Shown here piece after piece: positions 29,160 to 36,437 of a stretch of DNA of 36,437 bases. Source of the DNA: an uncultured Porphyromonadaceae bacterium. GTDB lineage: Bacteria; Bacteroidota; Bacteroidia; Bacteroidales; Muribaculaceae. Every line of letters starts with the position of its first letter. The first letter of the stretch is position 1. Made by a program: the position numbers and the translations under genes. The stretch covers positions 1 to 36,437 of the forward strand of contig CAMWMR010000023.1 in the NCBI GenBank assembly GCA_947175425.1, given 5' to 3'. Under the pieces are notes generated by a model. The model saw only the letters and a list, made by a program, of their open reading frames with translations. It had not been told where the DNA came from and did no database searches.

Positions 29160-30935
29160 TTACTTTACAGCCTCGCAGGCAATGGAAGCTATAGCCTGAG
29201 GCGTGAGCGAGCATGCCTCCATGAGTTCGGCAGCCCGGAACCGGTTTTCGAACTTTTTGGGCAAACCCAGCACGCGAACCTTGGTGCGCGATGAACCGAG
29301 ATAAGCCGCAACACGCTGTCCCCAGCCGCCGTCGGCAGTACCGTCCTCGGCTGTTATTACAATATCGTAATCCTTAAGAGTATCGAGAGCCTCCTCGTCC
29401 AACTGCGACAGACAGCGCGGATTGATGAGGGTGCACTCTACCCCGCTTTCGGCAAGCAAATCGGCAGCCTCGCGCATGATATAGAAGAAATTTCCCGCTC
29501 CGAGCAATGCAATTTTTCCGCCCCGGCGAACAAATTCGTACTTCGGACGAGAATAATCGGCAAGAAGTTCGCGGCTGTCATCCTCTACAACTTCACCGCC
29601 GGGAGCACGTACAACAACGGGCATGTCGGCATGTTCCATTGCCCAGTCCAGCATGGCAATATACTCCTGCCGGCACACAGGCGCAAGGAAATTTATTTCG
29701 GGAATACCTGTTATCATGGAAATATCGAAGAAACCGAGGTGAGTTTCATCGGTCATGCCCAGAACGCCGGTGTGGAACAGTGCAAAAACCGCCGGCATAT
29801 GGTTTATGGCTACATCCTGACTCAGCTGGTCGTATGCACGCTGAATAAACGAATCCACCACAGCCATTACGGGGCGCATACCGCCCTTTGCAAGCCCTGA
29901 GGCCATGCCAGTACACATCTGCTCGGCAATACCAACGTCTACGAACCGTCGGCCGGCCTCGCGGCGCCGCTCGGGATAGAAGCCCACAGCTCCGGGCGTT
30001 CCTGCATTAAGAACCACAGTACGCGAGTCTTTCTTCATTCTTTCGAGCATATGCAGGGCAAAAATATCGGTATATGCCTGCGGTGCTGTTCCTGCCGGTG
30101 CTGTCTTGAGAGGCGCGCCCGTCTGCAAGTCGAAAGGTCCGGCATAGTGGAAACTTTCCTTGTCGCTTTCGGCCACACGCAAGCCCATACCCTTCATTGT
30201 GTTGATGTGTACCACAACCGGATAAGCGATATTGCGCACCGAACGGAACTTTTCTATGAGCGAGCGCAAATTGTTTCCGTAGTGCACGTAGCGGTAGGCA
30301 TAGCCCATGGCGCGGAAAATATTGGGTTCGGCAGTACCGTTTGAGTTACGCAGCAATCGCAAATCGGCATAGAGGCCGCCGTGATTTTCGGCTATGCTCA
30401 TATCGTTGTCGTTCACAACAACAATAAAATTGCTTCCCAGAGTAGAACCGTAGTTGAGCCCCTCGAGCGCCTCGCCTCCGCCTAAAGAACCGTCACCTAC
30501 AACAGCAATTACATTTTCATCGCCTCCGGCGAGGTCGCGCGCCTTTGCAAGCCCTGTGGCAAGCGCGAGCGCCGTGGAGGTGTGACCTACCGAAAAGAGG
30601 TCGTATTCGCTCTCGGCCGGATTTGTGTATCCCGTGACATCGCCGTAATGAGCAGGGTCGGTAAAAGCTTTCATACGTCCCGTCAGCATTTTATGCGGAT
30701 AAGTCTGGTGCGAAACATCGTACACAATCTTATCCTTGGGAGTATCAAACACATAGTGCATGGCAATAATAGCCTCCACCATGCCGAGATTCGGCCCCAC
30801 ATGGCCGCCGCGTGTCGATAATTTGCGCATTAGCGCCGCACGCATTTCTCCCGCAAGGGCAGTGAGCTGCTCAATGTTCATGCTCCTTATGTCCTCGGGG
30901 GAATGAATAGTGTCAAGGTCAATACTTTGTTTCAT
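29160..30935 (-). CDS. Dxs-like thiamine-diphosphate enzyme (1-deoxyxylulose-5-phosphate synthase paralogue)
   Basis: This is a 591-residue transketolase-superfamily protein, shorter than ordinary Dxs (about 620-640). Kept features are GGHVGPNLG with His45, SHQTYPHKMLTGR with His76 (Dxs has GHQ), the thiamine-diphosphate motif GDGSLGGGEALEGLN (147-161), NDNDMSI, DVGIAEQ with the catalytic Glu338, QRAYDQ and THLGFFD with His399. Canonical Dxs segments that have changed are AEQHAV (here AEQMCT), DRAG (here FHTG, 387-390) and YPRG (here APGG). The two lost Arg are phosphate/substrate-binding positions in true Dxs. It may therefore use a different acceptor. It is a single gene with its own promoter; a standard dxs would be expected elsewhere. 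Confidence 0.82.
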   Translation of the reverse strand: MKQSIDLDTIHSPEDIRSMNIEQLTALAGEMRAALMRKLSTRGGHVGPNLGMVEAIIAMHYVFDTPKDKIVYDVSHQTYPHKMLTGRMKAFTDPAHYGDVTGYTNPAESEYDLFSVGHTSTALALATGLAKARDLAGGDENVIAVVGDGSLGGGEALEGLNYGSTLGSNFIVVVNDNDMSIAENHGGLYADLRLLRNSNGTAEPNIFRAMGYAYRYVHYGNNLRSLIEKFRSVRNIAYPVVVHINTMKGMGLRVAESDKESFHYAGPFDLQTGAPLKTAPAGTAPQAYTDIFALHMLERMKKDSRTVVLNAGTPGAVGFYPERRREAGRRFVDVGIAEQMCTGMASGLAKGGMRPVMAVVDSFIQRAYDQLSQDVAINHMPAVFALFHTGVLGMTDETHLGFFDISMITGIPEINFLAPVCRQEYIAMLDWAMEHADMPVVVRAPGGEVVEDDSRELLADYSRPKYEFVRRGGKIALLGAGNFFYIMREAADLLAESGVECTLINPRCLSQLDEEALDTLKDYDIVITAEDGTADGGWGQRVAAYLGSSRTKVRVLGLPKKFENRFRAAELMEACSLTPQAIASIACEAVK

Positions 30936-30980
30936 AAATATATAACTGTCGATAAAAATTCAAAAGGAGTGGCTCGCCTG

Positions 30981-31011
30981 CAAAGGTAAGACACTTCGGT
31001 TACAGATACAA
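30981..31011 (-). promoter_or_regulatory. Promoter of the Dxs-like gene
   Basis: On the minus strand TTG (31011-31009), 20 bases, then TACCTTTG (30988-30981) matches the consensus exactly. The predicted leader is about 40 bases. Confidence 0.7.
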
Positions 31012-31040
31012 CAAAAAATTTTTTGATATCACTCTATATA

Positions 31041-31071
31041 TTTGTTATATAAACTAAAATTACTAATTTTG
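31041..31071 (+). promoter_or_regulatory. Promoter of the Na/Pi cotransporter gene
   Basis: TTG (31042-31044), 19 bases, then TAATTTTG (31064-31071) gives a consensus promoter with a leader of about 35 bases. It stands back to back with the Dxs-like gene promoter, 29 bases apart. Confidence 0.68.
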
Positions 31072-31110
31072 CAACATAAAGCCTCGGGCTTTTGTAAACC
31101 TATCCTCCAA

Positions 31111-32931
31111 ATGGACTATAGCATATTAGACTTCTTAGGGCTTCTCGGCTCGGTAGGGTTATTCCTCTACGGCATGAAAGTGATGAGCGAGGGCCTCCAA
31201 AAAGTTGCCGGCGACCGCCTGCGCAACATCCTTTCGGCAATGACACGCAACCGCTTCGCAGGTTTGCTGACCGGCTGCCTCATTACCGCTCTCATTCAAA
31301 GTTCATCGGCCTCCACCGTAATGGTGGTAAGCTTTGTAAACGCAGGACTCATGTCGCTGTCGCAATCAATGGCAGTGATTTTCGGTGCAAACGTAGGTAC
31401 TACGTTCACCGCCTGGATTATAGCCCTGTTCGGTTTCAAGGTAAATATTTCGTCGTTCGTACTGCCGCTTATAGGCCTTGCCGCGGCTCTGCTGATGATG
31501 AACAAAGGCCGTGCCAAAAACATCGGCGAATTCATTATCGGTTTTGCATTCCTGTTTATGGGACTGGACATGATCAGCACCTATGTCCCCGACTTGCAGA
31601 GCAATCCCGAAATGTTTGCCTATCTGCGCCAATACGCATCCATGGGCATTCCGTCGATTCTTATCTTCACCCTTGTGGGACTTGTGGTTACGGCAGTTAT
31701 ACAGTCGTCGGCGGCCACATTCGCCATAACGCTGATTATGTGCAGCAAGGGCTGGATAACATTCGACCTCGCCTGCGCGCTCGTTTTAGGCAGCAACATC
31801 GGTACTACAATAACCCCGCTGTTGGCGTCGATGAGCGGTAACGTAGCCGCAAAACGCGCCTCGATGGGGCACCTGCTGTTCAACCTTTTGGGTACGCTGT
31901 GGTGTTTGTGCATATTCATTCCCTTTGCAAACCTGAACTCATGGATTACCGAGGCCATAGGCCAGGGCGACCCCAACGAGCTGTACCGTTTTGTGAACAA
32001 CCTGGAAATTACAAATCCCGACCTCTACAATCATCTTTTCGACAACTCTCTGCCGGCAGGCCACGATGTTCTGCGCCGCATTGCCGCAATGCAGATGAGT
32101 GTTTCGTTCGGACTTTCGATGTTCCACACAACTTTCAACATTGTGAACGTGAGCATTATGATTTGGCTCACCAACATATACGTGAAACTGGTGGAATGGA
32201 TTGTCCCCTCCAAGAACCGCGACAACGAAGAATTTACTCTCAAATTCATTTCAGGCGGTTTGATGAACGCTGCCGAGCTTAACATAGCCCAGGCCGAAAA
32301 AGAAATTTCGGTATATGCCGAGAGGGTAGGGCGCATGATTAACATGGCTCAGACGCTTATACACACCAAAGAAAAGAGCGAGGAGTACAATACTTTGCTG
32401 TCGAGAGTGGAGAAATACGAGGATATTTCCGACCGCATGGAACTTGAAATAGCACACTATCTCAACCGATGCGCCGAGGGACGCCTCTCCAACGAGGGTA
32501 AACTCCGCATTGCCGCCATGCTCAACATTATAAGCGAAATAGAAAGTATTGCCGACAGCTGTCTCGGTATAGGCAAGATTCTTAACCGCAAAATAGAAGC
32601 CGGTGTGGATTTCAACGATGAAATTTACAAAAACATCGATTCCATGTACGTTTACGTTAAAGAAGCCATGGATATGATGATTTCGCAGCTCAAGGATATT
32701 GAAAACATAAGCGGCAAGTCGCTTATCGACTCCTACAACAAGGAACGCGAAATAAACAATTTCCGCAACTCCCTGCGAAGCTCCAATGTGGCAAACATAA
32801 ACGAAAAGCACTACGAATACCAGGCCGGCATTTACTACATGGACATTATAGGCGACCTCGAAAAGACGGGCGACTATATAATAAATGTGGTGGATACCCT
32901 GCGCGATACCTTTCATAAAGCCACACATTAG
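31111..32931 (+). CDS. Na/Pi cotransporter family protein with C-terminal PhoU-like domain
   Basis: This is a 606-residue inner membrane protein. The N-terminal half (1-360) has two inverted PF02690 repeats with the QSSS/QSSA signatures: ALIQSSSASTVMVVSFVNAG and AVIQSSAATFAITLIM, each followed by a G-N-G-T-T segment (GANVGTTFTAW, GSNIGTTITPL). The C-terminal part (about 390-600) is a helical PhoU-like domain. It probably transports phosphate with sodium, or senses phosphate. I chose the ATG at 31111 because the in-frame start at 31042 lies inside the promoter. The OmpR-type regulator gene follows 119 bases later with its own weak promoter. Confidence 0.92.
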   Translation: MDYSILDFLGLLGSVGLFLYGMKVMSEGLQKVAGDRLRNILSAMTRNRFAGLLTGCLITALIQSSSASTVMVVSFVNAGLMSLSQSMAVIFGANVGTTFTAWIIALFGFKVNISSFVLPLIGLAAALLMMNKGRAKNIGEFIIGFAFLFMGLDMISTYVPDLQSNPEMFAYLRQYASMGIPSILIFTLVGLVVTAVIQSSAATFAITLIMCSKGWITFDLACALVLGSNIGTTITPLLASMSGNVAAKRASMGHLLFNLLGTLWCLCIFIPFANLNSWITEAIGQGDPNELYRFVNNLEITNPDLYNHLFDNSLPAGHDVLRRIAAMQMSVSFGLSMFHTTFNIVNVSIMIWLTNIYVKLVEWIVPSKNRDNEEFTLKFISGGLMNAAELNIAQAEKEISVYAERVGRMINMAQTLIHTKEKSEEYNTLLSRVEKYEDISDRMELEIAHYLNRCAEGRLSNEGKLRIAAMLNIISEIESIADSCLGIGKILNRKIEAGVDFNDEIYKNIDSMYVYVKEAMDMMISQLKDIENISGKSLIDSYNKEREINNFRNSLRSSNVANINEKHYEYQAGIYYMDIIGDLEKTGDYIINVVDTLRDTFHKATH

Positions 32932-33050
32932 GCTTTTGCGATAACAATTTTATGAATTTTCAGAAACAATAACAATACAAAGCAGTAACAAATTTTTACT
33001 TTCAACGATTATTCCGTTTATTTGCACCGTTATTTCTGCTTGGTGGATAT

Positions 33051-33749
33051 ATGTCGCAATCATCTGAACTTGGAAACATACTAATCGTTGACGACGACGA
33101 TAACATAACCGAGCTCCTGCAGATTAACCTCAGGAGCGAAGGCTATTCCGTCAGTGTTGTTGCTAAAGCCGAGGATGTCGTGCGCGAAGAACATGCCGAT
33201 ACTCAACTTGTTATTGTCGACTGCATGAAGCAGGAGTACAGCGGAATGGATCTTATTTTCGATTTGAAAGACGACCCTGTTACCGAACATGTGGGAATAA
33301 TTTTGTACTCACAGCATAAAAGCGAACGCATGGTTATCGATGCTCTCGATGCCGGTGCCGACGATTACGTTGTAAAACCGTTTTCGCTCCGCGAACTGCT
33401 TGCGCGAATAAAATCCATTATGAGGAGGCATTACCGGCCCGTTAAAGCCTCGAACGTTCTCTCATTTTTCAACCTCACAATGGAACCGGCATCACGCACC
33501 GTGAAAATGGACGGCATGCCCCTGGCACTCTCCCCTACGGAATATTCAATTCTCGCCGTACTGCTTAAAAACGTGGATACTTATGTGACTCGTGCCGAAA
33601 TTCATAAAAAAGTGTGGAAAGAAGAAGCGCCAGGTGTGAACGTTCGCATTGTGGATACAAACATTTCACGCTTGCGTAAAAAGCTGGGAAATCTCGGCGA
33701 ACGTATAGTGAGCCGCACGGGACACGGTTACATGCTTAGCTCAAACTGA
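33051..33749 (+). CDS. OmpR/PhoB-family response regulator, orphan
   Basis: This is a 232-residue two-component regulator. The receiver domain (8-125) has acidic pocket DDDD (14-17), phospho-acceptor Asp57 (VIVDCMKQEYSGMDL), Ser87 and Lys109 (DDYVVKPFS). The winged-helix DNA-binding domain (about 135-230) has LSPTEYSILAVLLKN and the recognition region RIVDTNISRLRKKLG. The D+1 to D+4 residues CMKQ replace the common 'lmlP', which is unusual but tolerated. No histidine kinase gene is in the window. Position after a Na/Pi-PhoU gene hints at phosphate control, but this is only context. A near-consensus -7 (TTTATTTG, about 33016-33023) precedes it. Confidence 0.92.
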   Translation: MSQSSELGNILIVDDDDNITELLQINLRSEGYSVSVVAKAEDVVREEHADTQLVIVDCMKQEYSGMDLIFDLKDDPVTEHVGIILYSQHKSERMVIDALDAGADDYVVKPFSLRELLARIKSIMRRHYRPVKASNVLSFFNLTMEPASRTVKMDGMPLALSPTEYSILAVLLKNVDTYVTRAEIHKKVWKEEAPGVNVRIVDTNISRLRKKLGNLGERIVSRTGHGYMLSSN

Positions 33750-33772
33750 TTATTAACTAAAATTTTACAACC

Positions 33773-35101
33773 TTGGATATAGAGCCTTTGCCGGCCACAC
33801 CACTTTCGATATTGCCGGCTCTTATTTCGGAAATCACCTTCGGTTCGGAACAATGTACAGCCCTTTTTGTGGCTTTGTTATGCCTGCTCCTGTCGGGCTT
33901 TGTCAGCGGCAGCGAAATGGCTTTCTTTTCACTATCCCAGTCGCAGTGCGAGGATCTCGACGAAACTCCCGCAGGAGCCAAAGTGAGGAAACTGCTTGCA
34001 AATCCGCAGCAGCTTTTAGCCTCAATCCTTATTGCAAACAATCTGGTAAACGTTACAATTGTAGTACTGTGTAACTTTGCCCTCGGCCCTGTTTTCAGCA
34101 ACATGTCGCCGGTGTGGAGTTTCGTGCTTCAAACGGTTCTTCTTACTTTCCTTATACTCCTTTTTGGCGAAATAATACCCAAATTATATGCCAATAACTA
34201 TAATTTGGCATGGGCAAAAAAGGCCGTAGCTCCTCTTTCGTTTATTTACCGCGTTCTCTCGCCCATGGCACGTATGCTCGTTAAATCGGGTACTATTGTA
34301 AAGAAAGTGGTGACCAAACAAGCCAACGATATTTCGCCCGACGAGCTCTCGCGAGCCCTGGAAATCACCGAAGGAGCGACCGGCGATGACAAGGAAATGC
34401 TGGAAGGTATTCTAAAAATCGGCGATACCACTGCTTCCGAAATCATGACACCGCGAGTGTCGATAACCGACCTGGATATCAACATGACTTTTGACGATGT
34501 TATGAAAGTTGTGCTCGAAAGCGGTTACTCGCGCATGCCGGCATATGAAAATACTCAGGACGATATAAAAGGTATTCTCTATTCCCGCGACCTCCTGCCA
34601 TATATAGGCAAGCCCGAAGCAAAGGATTTGGATTGGAAAACTCTGCTTCGCCCAGCCTATTTTGTTCCGGAATCGCGAATGATCGATGACCTGCTTGAGG
34701 ACTTCCGTAAGCTCAAAATTCACATGGCGATAGTAGTGGACGAGTTCGGCGGTACCCAGGGAGTGGTGACGCTGGAAGACGTGCTTGAAGAGATAGTAGG
34801 GGATATAGACGACGAATACGACCAGCCTGACATGACATACAAGCGCCTCCGCGACGACACATATGTATTCGAAGGACGTACTCTGCTCACCGACTTTTTC
34901 CGTATAACCGACCTTGCTCCCGAGGACTATGAGGAGGTGACAGAAGATGTGGAGACTCTTGCCGGCATGCTTTTGGCTATTAAAGGCGACTTCCCTAAAG
35001 AGAAAGAATCGCTCGGCTACGGTCGCTGTCGTTTTATGGTTCTCGACATTACCGACCACCGCATTACCGAAGTTCGCGTAAAAGTTATGCCCGAACTGTA
35101 A
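33773..35101 (+). CDS. gldE: GldE-like CNNM/CorC-family membrane protein
   Basis: This 442-residue protein has an N-terminal DUF21 transmembrane domain (about 25-190, LSGFVSGSEMAFFSLSQSQ, LLASILIANNLVNVTIVVLC, LFGEIIPKLYA), a CBS pair (about 205-335, with EIMTPRVSITDL and MAIVVDEFGGTQGVVTLEDV) and a C-terminal CorC_HlyC domain (about 350-440). The order with gldD next is the classical Bacteroidota arrangement, which supports GldE over a generic magnesium/cobalt efflux protein. The start is a TTG at 33773: no ATG occurs in frame before residue 49, which would delete the first membrane segment, and an in-frame stop lies just upstream. Confidence 0.88.
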   Translation: MDIEPLPATPLSILPALISEITFGSEQCTALFVALLCLLLSGFVSGSEMAFFSLSQSQCEDLDETPAGAKVRKLLANPQQLLASILIANNLVNVTIVVLCNFALGPVFSNMSPVWSFVLQTVLLTFLILLFGEIIPKLYANNYNLAWAKKAVAPLSFIYRVLSPMARMLVKSGTIVKKVVTKQANDISPDELSRALEITEGATGDDKEMLEGILKIGDTTASEIMTPRVSITDLDINMTFDDVMKVVLESGYSRMPAYENTQDDIKGILYSRDLLPYIGKPEAKDLDWKTLLRPAYFVPESRMIDDLLEDFRKLKIHMAIVVDEFGGTQGVVTLEDVLEEIVGDIDDEYDQPDMTYKRLRDDTYVFEGRTLLTDFFRITDLAPEDYEEVTEDVETLAGMLLAIKGDFPKEKESLGYGRCRFMVLDITDHRITEVRVKVMPEL

Positions 35102-35107
35102 TTATAT

Positions 35108-35674
35108 ATGCGTTCGTCAATTATAGTTTCCGCAGCTTTTGCCTTGACGCTCGCCGCGTGCGTGCAAAAAGAATCGTACACGCCTGTACCCAGACCTTAT
35201 GCCTATCCGCGCATAGAACTCATGGATACGGCCCGCGTAAACATTTGCGTGGGCAATGTGGAAATACCCGTAAACGCAGCAGCCGACAAAATTTTTAAAG
35301 GAAAGGACAAACTGGACATTGTTTATTCCCCTTACGGCGCCACTCTATATCTCGCGGCTCAGAAAGCTTCCGATGCTGCTGCCTTGCGCCGGATAGTGGA
35401 AAACCGCTCGCAACGTTTCGCCCTGAATCTTGGAGGTGCGCCTGCACGAAACGAGAGTTTCTCGGCAAACGGCTTTGAAAGCAAAATAATAATAGCTCCC
35501 GAAGCTCCCACTCCGCTCCAGTTTATTACAATCGGTAACGAGGGCGATGTTGTTACAGGTGCAGTTGTTTTCAACAGCGAAATGAAAACCGATTCCGTTT
35601 TGCCGGTTATCAACGCCATTCACAACGATATTCTCCACATGCTTTTGAACATCGCCGGAAATGGAAACAATTAA
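35108..35674 (+). CDS. gldD: GldD-like lipoprotein
   Basis: This is a 188-residue lipoprotein with signal MRSSIIVSAAFALTLAAC and lipobox LAAC (Cys18). The hallmark GldD segment YTPVPRPYAYPRIELMD follows directly, matching 'y.PKP.gY.RIeLp'. GldD is required for gliding in Flavobacterium but is conserved in many non-gliding Bacteroidota, where its role is probably envelope related. It starts six bases after gldE and overlaps the PPTase gene by 14 bases. Confidence 0.87.
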   Translation: MRSSIIVSAAFALTLAACVQKESYTPVPRPYAYPRIELMDTARVNICVGNVEIPVNAAADKIFKGKDKLDIVYSPYGATLYLAAQKASDAAALRRIVENRSQRFALNLGGAPARNESFSANGFESKIIIAPEAPTPLQFITIGNEGDVVTGAVVFNSEMKTDSVLPVINAIHNDILHMLLNIAGNGNN

Positions 35675-36212
35675 GCTGCCGCAGGGCACAATATACTATC
35701 TTCCCATTGTAGCGGAGCAGGGACAGACGCGTCGGCAGGCCGAAGAAAACGCTTTGCAAAAGCTGTTGACACAAGCTTTCGGTGAAGGCACGGTACGAAC
35801 CCACAACAGCATTGGAGCACCGGTGATAATACGTAACGGAAAAGCTGTGGAGGGCGCGGTTTCAGTAAGTCATAATAAAAATTTTGCAGCTATTCTGCAT
35901 GCGCCCAATCATTCCTCAGCAGGGTTGGATATAGAAATATACCGCGAACAGCTGCAACGCGTCGCCACGCGCTTTCTAAGCGCCCGTGAGCTTAAAGAAT
36001 ACGGTAACTCCAATATTGATTTATTACGGGCCTGGACATTGAAAGAAGCAGTATACAAAGCGGCCGGAATGCCCGGACTTGATTTGAGAAACGACATCAA
36101 CATTCCTGTCCAAAATTCGGCGCCACAGGTTTTCAACAAAACATTCAACATTGTTTATTCCGCCTACATTCCCGGAACCGATACATTTCTATCGGCGGTG
36201 ATTGAATTATAA
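35661..36212 (+). CDS. 4'-phosphopantetheinyl transferase (Sfp-type)
   Basis: This 183-residue enzyme transfers phosphopantetheine from CoA to carrier proteins. Motifs are SVSHNKNFAAIL, the magnesium site GLDIE (Asp and Glu) and the W-K-E-x3-K signature WTLKEAVYKAAG. It is shorter than typical Sfp but of the usual size for the Bacteroidota gldE-gldD-linked form. It is translationally coupled to gldD by a 14-base overlap. The carrier protein partner is not in the window. Confidence 0.9.
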   Translation: METIKLPQGTIYYLPIVAEQGQTRRQAEENALQKLLTQAFGEGTVRTHNSIGAPVIIRNGKAVEGAVSVSHNKNFAAILHAPNHSSAGLDIEIYREQLQRVATRFLSARELKEYGNSNIDLLRAWTLKEAVYKAAGMPGLDLRNDINIPVQNSAPQVFNKTFNIVYSAYIPGTDTFLSAVIEL

Positions 36213-36271
36213 TATTCTGTATTACAGCACATTATAACCCTCTCCTTTTAAATACATATTATACACAATAC

Positions 36272-36317
36272 TGTTACACAAATGTTACAACATATCAATT
36301 GTAACAATTGTGTAACA
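36272..36317. repeat. Four phased TGTTACA/TGTAACA half-sites in an inverted repeat
   Basis: TGTTACA lies at 36272-36278 and 36283-36289, and TGTAACA at 36300-36306 and 36311-36317. Each pair is spaced 11 bases start to start, and the two pairs form a 19-base inverted repeat with one mismatch around an 8-base centre. This is the layout of a cooperative operator for a dimeric or tetrameric regulator. Confidence 0.65.
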
Positions 36318-36409
36318 TTTATTTACTTGCGTATTTTGTTGGTTTACTGCGTGTTATATATTGCATTTGAAATTGTTTTATTGATTAACATTCATTCACA
36401 TTAAAAATC

Positions 36410-36437
36410 TTGACATCAAATTTCCACGCAATAATTT
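36410..36437 (+). promoter_or_regulatory. Promoter truncated by the window end
   Basis: TTG (36410-36412), 19 bases, then TAATTT (36432-36437) is the beginning of a TAnnTTTG element with consensus spacing. A rightward gene probably begins just beyond the window. Confidence 0.5.

Larger units (their letters stand above)
36213..36437. other. Right-edge intergenic region
   Basis: These 225 very AT-rich bases hold no gene. They contain the phased TGTTACA array (36272-36317) and a promoter cut off by the window end. No clear terminator follows the PPTase gene. Confidence 0.5.

Noticed and set aside
36259-36267. Single DnaA-box-like TTATACACA in AT-rich DNA, suggesting oriC
   Set aside because: Only one box is present; the nearby TGTTACA repeats do not match DnaA boxes, and no dnaA or dnaN gene is seen.
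1-36437. CRISPR array, tRNA or rRNA genes, complete insertion sequence
   Set aside because: No regularly spaced repeats, cloverleaf-like sequence, rRNA-like segments or transposase genes were seen by eye in either strand.

Overview
The window reads as a chromosomal segment of a member of the Bacteroidales (Bacteroidota), plausibly a gut Muribaculaceae-type genome. Four things point that way. Promoters match the Bacteroidota house-keeping sigma consensus, TTG-N19/20-TAnnTTTG, upstream of at least six genes. Most starts lack a Shine-Dalgarno. A gldE-gldD-phosphopantetheinyl transferase cluster is present. Several proteins belong to Bacteroidota-typical families (PF14905-like outer membrane receptor, TlpA-like thioredoxin lipoprotein/periplasmic protein, T9SS-like tail). 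The family-level placement is inference.

Layout. (1) Positions 1-7241 are AT-richer and look accessory. They hold a hairpin-occluded small ORF candidate, a three-gene overlapping operon led by a DUF4417 protein, an orphan promoter with two hairpins (small RNA candidate), an XRE/ImmA-IrrE regulator-protease with a coupled partner, decayed small genes, a SatD-like/DUF3307 pair with tandem operator-like palindromes and a nearly leaderless promoter, and a TlpA-like thioredoxin protein. (2) Positions 7600-18296 are one co-directional run of eight tightly spaced or overlapping genes ended by a strong terminator: TolC, HlyD, two ABC-2 permeases, a flippase, a glycosyltransferase, a cell-wall amidase and a RecD-like helicase. 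(3) Positions 18319-21250 (minus) are ybeY-mnmG-apt, with a perfect parS-type sequence three bases after the mnmG stop. (4) Positions 21433-24080 (minus) are an outer membrane receptor with a terminator-like hairpin between its promoter and start. (5) Positions 24354-29139 are two secreted proteins, a beta-propeller and a 1272-residue amidase, with strongly biased codons. (6) Positions 29160-31011 (minus) are a Dxs-like enzyme that has lost several canonical motif residues. (7) Positions 31041-36212 are a Na/Pi cotransporter-PhoU protein, an OmpR-type regulator, then gldE, gldD and a PPTase. (8) The right edge holds four phased TGTTACA half-sites and a promoter cut by the window end.

The best candidate for an undescribed system is the SatD-like/DUF3307 pair (4340-5789). 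The first protein has the layout of a divergent class III nucleotidyl cyclase fused to a helix-turn-helix. The second is a polytopic membrane protein with intramembrane-type His/Asp residues. The two are translationally coupled, which resembles a cyclase-plus-membrane-effector module. The second candidate is the DUF4417 three-gene operon. The parS site, the receptor leader attenuator and the altered Dxs-like enzyme are the strongest observations in the core part. All family names come from reading motifs by eye; no database search was run.
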